A stretch of 64,000 bases of DNA, from assembly GCA_034440355.1 (NCBI GenBank), contig JAWXBY010000166.1, forward strand, positions 1-64,000, read 5' to 3'. The notes below the pieces were generated by a model. That model was given only the letters and a program-made list of their open reading frames with translations, was not told the origin of the DNA and did no database searches. Below are positions 28,929 to 36,191 of the stretch, piece after piece. The DNA is from SZUA-430 sp034440355 (GTDB lineage Bacteria > Pseudomonadota > Alphaproteobacteria > Micropepsales > Micropepsaceae). Each line of letters starts with the position of its first letter. Position 1 is the first letter of the stretch. Position numbers and translations under genes: made by a program.

Positions 28929-29515
28929 GGTTTTAGGATACGCGAAACGCGGCGGCGCAGGTGTGGCAGGACCTCCGCTTCGAACCAGGGATTTTTCATC
29001 AGCCAGACGTTGTTGCGCCAGCTGGGATGCGGCAGCGGGATTATGTTTGGGCCGTAATCGCGCCAGGTTTTTACCGTGTCGGTCATGTTCGCTTTGAGCT
29101 TGCCTTTTAGGTGCCAGCTTTGGGCGTAGAGGCCGATGGGGAGCATCAGTTTCAGGTTCGGCAGGCCCTCGAAGACTCTGTCGCGCCATTGTGGGGCGCA
29201 TTCTTTGCGGGGTGGCAGGTCGCCGCCTTGGGCGTCTAGGCCGGGGAAGCAGAAGCCCATGGGCACGATCGCGATCTTGGCGTCGTTGTAGAACGTGTCG
29301 TTGTCGATGCCGAGCCACATGCGCAGGCGGTCGCCGGACGGGTCGGTGAACGGGATGCCGCTGGCGTGGACGCGGGTGCCGGGGGCTTGGCCGGCGATGC
29401 AGATTTGGGCCGTCGGGTTGGCGCGGATCACGGGCCTTGGTTCGTGTTTTAGTTTTCCTGCGCAGAGGCGGCAGGATCTGATCTCCTTCAGTAGGCGGTC
29501 GAAGTCTGCCGTCAC
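28925..29515 (-). CDS. Uracil-DNA glycosylase family protein
   Basis: The 196-residue protein has the family blocks CRLCAG near the start, CIAGQAPGTRVHASGIPFTDPSGDRL, VPMGFCFPG, GGDLPPRKECAPQWR and a C-terminal PLPHPSWRN. This set marks a widespread bacterial subgroup of the UDG superfamily related to families 4-5; uracil-removing activity has not been shown for all of it. The four Cys (two in CRLC, plus FCF and ECA) could hold an iron-sulfur cluster, as in family 4. The start is GTG 29513-29515, overlapping the AtuA-like stop as GTGA. Its place between catabolic genes is odd. Confidence 0.85.
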   Translation of the reverse strand: MTADFDRLLKEIRSCRLCAGKLKHEPRPVIRANPTAQICIAGQAPGTRVHASGIPFTDPSGDRLRMWLGIDNDTFYNDAKIAIVPMGFCFPGLDAQGGDLPPRKECAPQWRDRVFEGLPNLKLMLPIGLYAQSWHLKGKLKANMTDTVKTWRDYGPNIIPLPHPSWRNNVWLMKNPWFEAEVLPHLRRRVSRILKP

Positions 29516-31311
29516 GCGGCCTCTTCGGTTGTGCGCGCGATTGAGGCGGGGACTGGGATTGGGAATTCCAGCAACTGTTGAGCGAGGGCTTTGCCTTGCG
29601 GGTCGTTGCGGAGGCTGGCGACGCCGCCGCCGCCGAGGGCGTCATACAGCAAGAAATTCATCGCGTGCGCGCCGGGGAGGTCCCAGCGGTCGACTTTGCC
29701 TTTGCCGCCTTCGAAGAGGTGCGCAAACCATTTGGCGACGGCGGCTTCGGTGAGGGCGCTGCGGATGTAGGCCAAGTACTCGGGGCGGCGCGCCATGACG
29801 CCGATGTTCGAGTGGTTACCTTTGTCGCCGGATCTTGCGAACGCGAGTTTGATCAGCGGCACGCTGTGCGCGGTTGCTTCGGCGTGGGCGTCGACTTTCG
29901 GGCGCACGATCATTTTTTGTTCGAAGCCGCCTGCCGTTTCGATCGGCGTCGTGAAGCTGTCGCCGGCGATGTGGACGGTGACGGTTACGTCTTTCTTCGG
30001 GATGAGGCAGGCGAAGTGGCGGACGACCGGCGTCACCTTCGGGCGCAGGCCGGCGTAGCCTGACGTGCCTGGCGCGAACGATGTGCCGGAGGATGTCAGT
30101 TCGCGCATCATGATTTCGAGCGGTTCTTTGCGCGCGTGTTTGGCGGCGAGTTTTAGGATCGCTTCGCGCGCGTGGACGTGGTGTTTGTGGGCGCCGTAGC
30201 TGTCTTCGTCGCCCAAAACTTCGATGCTCGTTTCGGTGAAGGGGCCCCAGTTGCGTTGGCGCAGGATGCCTTCCATGCGGGCCAGCACCGCCTCGCCCGT
30301 GCGGCGCGCTTTGGCGGCGGCGTCGATGCCGCCGATGGCGACGAGGTTGCCGACGCGGAAGCCGTCCTCATACGTGGTCGAGCATTTGTATGTTGCGGTG
30401 GGCAGGTAGCCTTTCGCGTTCGAAACGCGCACGCGGTCTTTGCCGATTTGTTCCAGCTTCACGCCGGAGAAGTCGCAGATGACGTCGGGCAGCATGTAAG
30501 CTTGCGGGTCGCCGATTTCGTAGAGCATCTGTTCGCCGACCGTGCCGACGCTGACCAGGCCGCCGGTGTTGTCCGGTTTCGTGGCGACGAATGAGCCGTC
30601 GGGCGAGACTTCGGCGATGGCGTAGCCGATGTTTTCCCACTCCGACACTTGGTCCCAGTCGGTGAAGATGCCGCCGCAGGCTTGCGCGCCGCATTCGACG
30701 ATGTGGCCGGCGAGGCTTCCGCCGGCGAGCTTGTCGACGTCTTTCGGGGTCCAGCCGAATTCGTGGATGCAGGCGCCGAGCGTCACCGCGCTGTCCACGC
30801 AGCGGCCGGTGATGACGACGTCCGCGCCCTTCGCCAGCGCCGCCGCGACGGGGAAGCCGCCGAGGTAGACGTTCATGCTGATCGGTTTTTCGGGGAGCGC
30901 CGCGCCGGTGTACATTTCCTTCACGCCCTGCGCTTTCCATTTGTCCAGCGCGGGGAGGACGTCGTCGCCGTCGACGTAGGCGACCTTCAGCGCGACGCCT
31001 TGTTTGGCGAGGAGCGCTTCGAGCGCTTCGGCGCAGGCTTTCGGGTTGACGCCGCCGGCGTTGGTGACGACCTTGATCTTCTTCGCCGCGATGTCGCGGG
31101 CGATACCGGCCATCGTGACGGTGACGAAGTCGTGCGCGTAGCCGAAGCGTGCGTCCTTCTCTCGCGCGCGGGCCATGATCGACATCGTGATCTCGGCCAG
31201 ATAGTCGAAAACGAGGTAGTCGATGTTGCCCTTTTCGACGAGCTGGGGCGCCGAGGTAAAGCTGTCGCCCCAGAAGCCCGATGCGCAGCCGATGCGGATG
31301 GTTTTGGTCAT
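29512..31311 (-). CDS. AtuA-like protein (acyclic terpene utilisation family, DUF1446)
   Basis: The 599-residue protein matches the AtuA/DUF1446 family: IGCASGFWGDS at the start, YLVFDYLAEITMSIMARAR, VVTNAGGVNPKACAEAL, and ITGRCVDSAVTLGACIHEFGW. The family is found in citronellol/geraniol catabolism operons in Pseudomonas and in many acyl-CoA catabolic clusters, but its reaction is not established. The C-terminal about 110 residues (from LIKLAFARSGDKGNHSNIGVMAR) form the second domain often found with it. It overlaps both neighbours by 4 bp. The usual partner, a biotin-dependent acyl-CoA carboxylase, is not in the operon. Confidence 0.85.
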   Translation of the reverse strand: MTKTIRIGCASGFWGDSFTSAPQLVEKGNIDYLVFDYLAEITMSIMARAREKDARFGYAHDFVTVTMAGIARDIAAKKIKVVTNAGGVNPKACAEALEALLAKQGVALKVAYVDGDDVLPALDKWKAQGVKEMYTGAALPEKPISMNVYLGGFPVAAALAKGADVVITGRCVDSAVTLGACIHEFGWTPKDVDKLAGGSLAGHIVECGAQACGGIFTDWDQVSEWENIGYAIAEVSPDGSFVATKPDNTGGLVSVGTVGEQMLYEIGDPQAYMLPDVICDFSGVKLEQIGKDRVRVSNAKGYLPTATYKCSTTYEDGFRVGNLVAIGGIDAAAKARRTGEAVLARMEGILRQRNWGPFTETSIEVLGDEDSYGAHKHHVHAREAILKLAAKHARKEPLEIMMRELTSSGTSFAPGTSGYAGLRPKVTPVVRHFACLIPKKDVTVTVHIAGDSFTTPIETAGGFEQKMIVRPKVDAHAEATAHSVPLIKLAFARSGDKGNHSNIGVMARRPEYLAYIRSALTEAAVAKWFAHLFEGGKGKVDRWDLPGAHAMNFLLYDALGGGGVASLRNDPQGKALAQQLLEFPIPVPASIARTTEEAA

Positions 31312-31907
31312 TGTTTCGCCCGTGGTGTCGCGCAGCGTCGGATGCGCACTATAACGTTTTGTCCGTCAATCGCGAGGCTGACGCCTTCAGGTACAACACC
31401 AATCGCCGTGACGCTGAAGAGTTGAACGATGCGGCCATCCGGTGTGACGCATTCGGTTTCGTTCGGCCCATAACGTCCGACACCGGCCAGGACCTGTCCT
31501 AGGTGGTGTTTCCAGTTCGCCGGATTTATTCGCTTGGCCACATCCGCTGGACAGATGGCTTTCCCACCCGTCTCCACAAGCAGCGACTCGATCTCGCGTT
31601 CGGCCTGATTGTGGTCGTCCCACCAACCCTTCTCGAACAGCGCGGACATGGCCAAGTCAGGAGTCGGACCTACTGCTACGAACTCTGGTGGCTCTTTCCA
31701 GAACAGCATGGCGCTGACGTCATCGCTCCACGGTCCTTCTACACCTTCGTCAGCATTTAGGAGCGCGATGATCTTGCCGCCAAAGTCTGCTTCGTCCGCG
31801 CGCGCGATCGCTATCCAGGCGCCGCGCGAATACGAGCCGCCGTAGCGATCCTGAACGACTGCTAGCGGATAGACGTTCCGCTGCGAGAAGACATTCCCAT
31901 GCGTCAC
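31308..31907 (-). CDS. Hypothetical protein
   Basis: A 199-residue soluble protein of unknown family. The first half opens with VYPLAVVQDRYGGSYSRGAW and looks like a small alpha/beta domain with several Trp. A helical segment (about 110-150, with GGKAICPADVAKRINPANW) could be a winged-helix or DUF3253-like unit, and the end is beta-rich. The start is GTG 31905-31907, which overlaps the acyl-CoA dehydrogenase stop as GTGA; its own stop overlaps the AtuA-like ATG. Such tight coupling argues that it is translated and belongs to the pathway, although it looks more like an accessory or DNA-associated protein. Confidence 0.65.
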   Translation of the reverse strand: MTHGNVFSQRNVYPLAVVQDRYGGSYSRGAWIAIARADEADFGGKIIALLNADEGVEGPWSDDVSAMLFWKEPPEFVAVGPTPDLAMSALFEKGWWDDHNQAEREIESLLVETGGKAICPADVAKRINPANWKHHLGQVLAGVGRYGPNETECVTPDGRIVQLFSVTAIGVVPEGVSLAIDGQNVIVRIRRCATPRAKQ

Positions 31908-33055
31908 GATAACGATCTCAAGAGGTTGCGGGCAATCACCAGCTGCTGGACCTGGCTCGTGCCTTCGTAGATGCGGAAGATGCGGACGTCGCGGTAGAAG
32001 CGTTCGACGCCGTAGTCGGTGACGTAGCCGGCGCCGCCGTGGATCTGCACCGCGCGGTCGGCGACGCGGCCGACCATTTCGCTCGCGAAGTATTTGGCGC
32101 AGGCGGCTTCCATGGTGACGTTTTCGCCGGCGTCGCGTTTCTTCGCGGCGTCGAGGATCATGCAGCGGGCGGCGTACATTTCGGTTTGCGAGTCCGCGAG
32201 CATCGCTTGGATCAATTGGAACTCGGCGATCTTTTGGCCGAACTGTTCGCGCTCCATCGCGTATTTCGCGGCGTCGCGGATGAGGCGCTCAGCCACGCCG
32301 ACGCAGACCGCGCCGATGTGGATGCGGCCGCGGTCGAGCACTTGCATGGCGACGCGGAAGCCCTGGCCCTCTTGGCCCAGTAGACAGTCGGCCGGGACGT
32401 GGCAATCCTCGAACACCACGTCGCAGATGTGCGCGCCTTGCTGGCCCATCTTGCGTTCGGGTTTGCCGACGGTGATGCCCTTCAGGTTCGACGGCACGAA
32501 GAAGGCGGAGATGCCCCCTGCCCCTTTGTTCGCCGGATCGGTGCGCGCCATCAGCGTGAAGACCGACGCCTTGTTCGCGTTGGTGATGAAGCGCTTCGTG
32601 CCGTTGACGACGTAGTATTCATTGCCTTTGCGCACGGCGGAGGTGCGCACCGACGCCGCGTCGGAGCCCGCGCCCGGTTCGGTGAGGCAGAAGCTTGCGA
32701 TCGCCTCGCCGCTCGCGAGTTTGGGCAGCCACTCTTTCTTCTGATCGTCGCGGCCGAACATGACGACGCCTTGGCTGCCGATGCCGACATTGGTGCCGAT
32801 GACCGAGCGGAACGCGGGCGAGGTCTTGCCCAGTTCGAAGCAGACCAGGACCTCCTCTTCCATGGTGAGGCCGAGGCCGCCGTATTCGGTCGGGATCGAA
32901 ATGCCGAAGAGGCCGAGCTCGCGCATCTCGGCCACCACGTCGTCGGGGACGAGGTCGTCGCGCGCGACTTTGTCTTCGATCGGGACCAGCCGTTCGCTCA
33001 CGAAGCGGCGGACGGAGGTGATCAGCTGGTCGCGGGTTTCGAGATCGAGAGGCAT
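31904..33055 (-). CDS. Acyl-CoA dehydrogenase
   Basis: The 383-residue flavoenzyme oxidises acyl-CoA to the 2-enoyl-CoA. Family blocks are in order: FGISIPTEYGGLGLTMEEE, CLTEPGAGSDAAS around the flavin, DRGRIHIGAVCVGVAERL, ACAKYFASEMVGRVADRAVQIHGGAGY, and the C-terminal IYEGTSQVQQ that contains the catalytic Glu at the short/medium-chain position. Chain length specificity cannot be read. It is the first gene of a five-gene operon with the unknown protein, AtuA-like, UDG-family and lipoprotein hydrolase. That suggests degradation of a branched or terpenoid acyl chain. A cluster of GGCGTCAC repeats lies 57-127 bases upstream. Confidence 0.93.
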   Translation of the reverse strand: MPLDLETRDQLITSVRRFVSERLVPIEDKVARDDLVPDDVVAEMRELGLFGISIPTEYGGLGLTMEEEVLVCFELGKTSPAFRSVIGTNVGIGSQGVVMFGRDDQKKEWLPKLASGEAIASFCLTEPGAGSDAASVRTSAVRKGNEYYVVNGTKRFITNANKASVFTLMARTDPANKGAGGISAFFVPSNLKGITVGKPERKMGQQGAHICDVVFEDCHVPADCLLGQEGQGFRVAMQVLDRGRIHIGAVCVGVAERLIRDAAKYAMEREQFGQKIAEFQLIQAMLADSQTEMYAARCMILDAAKKRDAGENVTMEAACAKYFASEMVGRVADRAVQIHGGAGYVTDYGVERFYRDVRIFRIYEGTSQVQQLVIARNLLRSLS

Positions 33056-33111
33056 GCGGCGGTCCTTGATTTCATTGGCATTTCAAAAACGGATGTAATC
33101 CGATCCGTCAC

Positions 33112-33182
33112 GGCGTCACATCGGCAGAATTCTGCGGTTTCTGGCGTCACGCTGCCATCACATTGGCGTCACGTGGCGTCAC
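33112..33182. repeat. Four direct GGCGTCAC repeats upstream of the acyl-CoA dehydrogenase
   Basis: Perfect copies of GGCGTCAC begin at 33112, 33143, 33165 and 33175, a spacing of 31, 22 and 10 bases, with partial CGTCAC and CATCAC copies between them. They fill the 306-bp gap between the acyl-CoA dehydrogenase operon and the divergent secreted-protein gene. Spacing near multiples of the helical turn fits binding of several regulator subunits on one face. Regulatory function is inferred; the rest of the gap (33183-33361) shows nothing else clear. Confidence 0.5.
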
Positions 33183-33361
33183 ATGTGGCGGCGTGCGAGT
33201 GCCATCCAAACGGTGCCAGGTTGTCAAGTTTTTGGGATGGAAATCGCTTGGCAGAACATAGCAGGAACTTCGGCGTCAGTCAATGAACCGAATTTTCTAT
33301 CATGTCCCCGTATTTATTTGTGTTTTCACGCTAAGCTCCGTGGGCAAAAGGCGGGGGCAAC

Positions 33362-34540
33362 ATGCGCGCGATCTTAATCACGGCGATGCTGGTGCTTGCT
33401 GCCGTCTCCGTCCGCGCCGACTCGTGGTTGCCGCCCGAAGTCAAATCCTATCTCTCGGCCAACAAGGCCTTCCGCTTCACGGTTACGCCGCGCGATATCG
33501 CCGGCCCCCTGCCCTATTTCGAAGGCAAACAACGCGGCGACGACAAACCGGGCCAAACGCCGGGCAGTAAGGAGACCGCACCGCGCGGCCTGCTCGAGCG
33601 AGCGATCGGCGCCGCACGATGGAAAGCCGTGTGGACGCGCGACCTCGTCAACGACGTGTCGCCGGTCAGCGCGCTGGTTTCGAACACCGGCAATTACGTG
33701 GCGACGTTCGACAACTGGCACTTCATGGGCTTCGGCGACGACGCCGTCGTCATCTACGGTCCGGAGGGCAAACTCATCCGCAAATTTAGGCTCAACGACA
33801 TCCTCCCCGATTATTGGGTCGACGCGCTGCCGCGCTCAGTGAGCTCGCTCGACTGGAGCGGCGAACACACGATCGACCAACCCGCCGGCCTGCTGATGCT
33901 GAAAATCGTGGTGCCGACGGAAAGCCAAAGCCCGTCCCGCGACACCGAAACCTTCGTCGACGTCGGCATAGAACTTTCGACCGGCAAAATCCGCCTGCCG
34001 ACCGACGGCTCATGGGAGCGCGCCTTGGCCGACGCCGCCGGCGCTCGCAAAGCCCAACAAGCAGCCGAAGACGCAGCCGACGCAAGATTCCGTGCACCGC
34101 TCTTGGGCCCAACGACGACAGCTGACCCCGATTGGCATGAATATTTGCGCGAAGCGTTTTACCGCCTCGATCCCGATTGGGAGAACAACCACCCAGTCAT
34201 CAAAATCTTGCGCGACCCAAAGGCCGATAACTACGCGCCGTCGGAAACCTGGCTGCGCGACGCACTCACCGACGACGATCTCCCGGCCGGCATCGGCGTA
34301 CTAATGATCGCCGCCCCTGCCGCGCCGGATAATTTGGCGAAGGTGCTAACCGCAATCGTCGCGACGATGAAGCCGGGCGCGTTGAAAGGCGCACGCGTCT
34401 ACGTCGCTGTCCCAAAGAACCACTACGCCCACACCACCAAAATGCTCGCGCCTACAGCCGCGACCGTCATCCACCTCGACCCGGCCGTCCCGATCACCCA
34501 GCGCCAAGCGCGCCTCGACCGCAGGTTCAAACCGGACTAG
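33362..34540 (+). CDS. Hypothetical secreted protein
   Basis: A 392-residue protein with a Sec signal peptide (residues 1-19, ending SVRA). The mature region begins with DSWLPPEVKSYLS. It contains an ATFDNWHFMGFGDDAVVIYGPEGKLIRKF stretch resembling one blade of a beta-propeller, where gene products compare a state with a display value. The C-terminal third (from GIGVLMIAAP) looks like a separate alpha/beta domain. I do not recognise the family. ATG 33362 follows a G-rich site (GCGGGGGC). It is divergent from the acyl-CoA dehydrogenase operon and stands alone. Confidence 0.75.
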   Translation: MRAILITAMLVLAAVSVRADSWLPPEVKSYLSANKAFRFTVTPRDIAGPLPYFEGKQRGDDKPGQTPGSKETAPRGLLERAIGAARWKAVWTRDLVNDVSPVSALVSNTGNYVATFDNWHFMGFGDDAVVIYGPEGKLIRKFRLNDILPDYWVDALPRSVSSLDWSGEHTIDQPAGLLMLKIVVPTESQSPSRDTETFVDVGIELSTGKIRLPTDGSWERALADAAGARKAQQAAEDAADARFRAPLLGPTTTADPDWHEYLREAFYRLDPDWENNHPVIKILRDPKADNYAPSETWLRDALTDDDLPAGIGVLMIAAPAAPDNLAKVLTAIVATMKPGALKGARVYVAVPKNHYAHTTKMLAPTAATVIHLDPAVPITQRQARLDRRFKPD

Positions 34541-34822
34541 CACCAATGAGTCGCTTCGCGGGCGTCGCCGCGACCGCCTACCTTCTATCCGTAATGGGGG
34601 CGTGATGCCGATTCACCGATCCGCGCCCGTAGGAACATGCATCGTGCCCCCTATTCTAGGGCCCGATGATCTGACGATCCCCGTGGCGGCGATGTTCATG
34701 GGGCCAATCCACGAATTTGCGGATGCGGCCACTTGGGGCGTGATGGAAAAAGTTAGCATTTGATGCTATCTCTTTCCGAAGCGATCATCGCTCTGGGGTG
34801 TCATCCCCGATCAGGCCGATCA

Positions 34823-34863
34823 GGGCCTCATTCCCGCCGTCCAAGGCTTCAGGAATGAGGCCC
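34823..34863. terminator. Perfect 12-bp-stem hairpin
   Basis: GGGCCTCATTCC (34823-34834) is perfectly complementary to GGAATGAGGCCC (34852-34863), with a 17-nt loop. It is followed on the plus strand by TTCGTTTGTC, which is only moderately T-rich. It could terminate transcription from the secreted-protein gene, although it lies about 280 bases past its stop. An attenuator or mobile-element remnant is equally possible. Confidence 0.4.
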
Positions 34864-34979
34864 TTCGTTTGTCTCTTCGCCCCACGCCGCTCGGCTTGCG
34901 CGGCGGGAGCTCTTAACCCTGAGCATTTGGGCCTCCTGACCTCTGTTACTGGGGTCAAACATACGCTCACTTCTGATAT

Positions 34980-34999
34980 GTGCAAACATATTTTTGCAC
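34980..34999. promoter_or_regulatory. Operator-like palindrome GTGCAAA-N6-TTTGCAC
   Basis: A perfect 7-bp inverted repeat with a 6-base AT-rich centre (CATATT) lies 18 bases upstream of the -35 hexamer of the gene starting at 35070. Symmetry, length and position fit the binding site of a dimeric helix-turn-helix regulator. No regulator gene of a known family lies adjacent; the gene downstream has a winged-helix-like N-terminus and might bind it. Function inferred. Confidence 0.5.
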
Positions 35000-35017
35000 T
35001 TACGCGCACACTTTAGG

Positions 35018-35047
35018 TTGACCCAACCCCCGCGTTTGTGTGCTAAT
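35018..35047 (+). promoter_or_regulatory. Probable promoter of the 35070 gene
   Basis: TTGACC (35018-35023) is followed after 18 bases by GCTAAT (35042-35047), five and four matches to the sigma-70 consensus. The start codon at 35070 is 22 bases further, preceded by a strong AAGGAG site at 35058-35063. Position and strength of the elements make this one of the better promoters in the window. Confidence 0.5.
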
Positions 35048-35069
35048 GTGCGACCCGAAGGAGAATCAC

Positions 35070-36053
35070 ATGGCCTCGACCGATACTCCCACCGCCGCCA
35101 AGAAGCCGCGCCAGGGCCGCAGCCCCGCGTACCCTTTCATCTCGGTGCAGAAGGCGCTGGAGAAAGCTGAGCAGCTGCGAGTAGCAGAAGGCGGGCGCCC
35201 AAAGCACTTTTCGCCGCGACCAGCGATTGCGAAAGCCTGGGAGATGGGAGAGAAGACCGGCCCGACAAAACAGACGATAGCAGCGCTAGGTTATTTCGGC
35301 TTGTTTGAGTTTGAGGGAAGCGGTGAGGATCGGTCAGCGCGCCTTACCGATACGGCCTTGAAAATTCTTCTCGACAAGCAACCAGTGTCGCCGGAGCGCG
35401 ATGCGCTAGTTCAAAAGGTCGCGCTTACACCGACAATTCATAAGGAGCTATGGGAGAAGTGGGGCGCTGATCTGCCTTCCGATCCCACCTTGGAGACGTT
35501 CCTTGTCCGTGATCGTGGCTTCAGCGAGGACGGCGCGAAGGACTTAATGGAAGCCTATAAGGAGACAATTAAGTTTGCAAAACTTGGGCAATCTGCCGCT
35601 ATACCTGCCAAAGAAGACCCTCCCCGCCCAGAAATTCAGGTAGGCGATTGGGTCCAGGCCACGGTCAATGGCGCGGACGTGTTTGACCGACCACGCCGGG
35701 TGCGCCGGATATTCAATCACGAAGGCAAGATGTGGGTGCAGGTTGAAGGAACGGAGTCGGGCATTCCGATGGAACAAACGACACTGCAAAAGAAACAAGC
35801 GGCACCTGATCCAACGGTGCCGATCCGAAACATATACGATGATGCCAAAAGCAGCATCATGCGGAAGGAAGTATTTGCGCTCGACGAAGGTGATGTGACG
35901 CTGACCTTCCCCGACGATCTCTCTCCGGACAGCTACAACGACCTCGAGGGCTACCTGAAACTGTTTCTCAGCAAAGCCAAGCGGCGCGCCCAAAAGGAAC
36001 GGGCTGAGAAATTCGGCAAGATCGAGCGCGGTATTGAAGGCGACGAAAACTAG
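35070..36053 (+). CDS. Conserved hypothetical protein with winged-helix-like N-terminus
   Basis: A 327-residue soluble, highly charged protein. After a basic leader (KKPRQGRS), residues about 20-95 (YPFISVQKALEKAEQL; ALGYFGLFEF; LTDTALKILL) read like a helical/winged-helix unit of a family that occurs widely as hypothetical proteins. A middle helical segment has VRDRGFSEDGAKDLMEAYKETIKFAKL. A separate small beta domain, from about 185 (VQVGDWV-like start at IQVGDWVQATVNG), and a C-terminal acidic/basic helix follow. AAGGAG six bases before ATG 35070 fixes the start; an in-frame upstream ATG lacks a site. Codon use is less GC-rich than in the neighbours. Possible DNA-binding partner of the downstream Ntn hydrolase; unproven. 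Confidence 0.75.
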   Translation: MASTDTPTAAKKPRQGRSPAYPFISVQKALEKAEQLRVAEGGRPKHFSPRPAIAKAWEMGEKTGPTKQTIAALGYFGLFEFEGSGEDRSARLTDTALKILLDKQPVSPERDALVQKVALTPTIHKELWEKWGADLPSDPTLETFLVRDRGFSEDGAKDLMEAYKETIKFAKLGQSAAIPAKEDPPRPEIQVGDWVQATVNGADVFDRPRRVRRIFNHEGKMWVQVEGTESGIPMEQTTLQKKQAAPDPTVPIRNIYDDAKSSIMRKEVFALDEGDVTLTFPDDLSPDSYNDLEGYLKLFLSKAKRRAQKERAEKFGKIERGIEGDEN

Positions 36054-36191
36054 GAAACCTCCACCGCGCTCGTAACAGATTCAATGACAACTGACGAGCG
36101 CAACGGCGCTTTAGACTAGGCTACGCCTTGTTATCCAGCGAGCCGTCTAACAACGCCTCGATTGCGAAGCCTAGATGAAGGGGTCAAGATT

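Larger units (their letters stand above)
34541..35069. other. 529-bp intergenic region with hairpin, palindrome and promoter
   Basis: No convincing gene is present. Two tiny overlapping frames occur on the plus strand: 34546-34605 (19 codons, hydrophobic) and 34605-34763 (52 codons), joined by a TGATG overlap. Neither has a strong ribosome-binding site or recognisable sequence. The right half holds a 12-bp-stem hairpin (34823-34863), a 20-bp operator-like palindrome (34980-34999) and a promoter (35018-35047). The base composition becomes more AT-rich towards 35,000, marking the left edge of the lower-GC patch. Confidence 0.6.

Noticed and set aside
33112..33182. GGCGTCAC copies as a CRISPR remnant
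   Set aside because: Units are only 8 bases, spacing is uneven and no cas gene is near. A regulator site is likelier.
34798..35016. 72-codon plus-strand frame over the hairpin
   Set aside because: It covers the perfect hairpin and the palindrome, and its sequence has no domain features. It is better explained as regulatory DNA.
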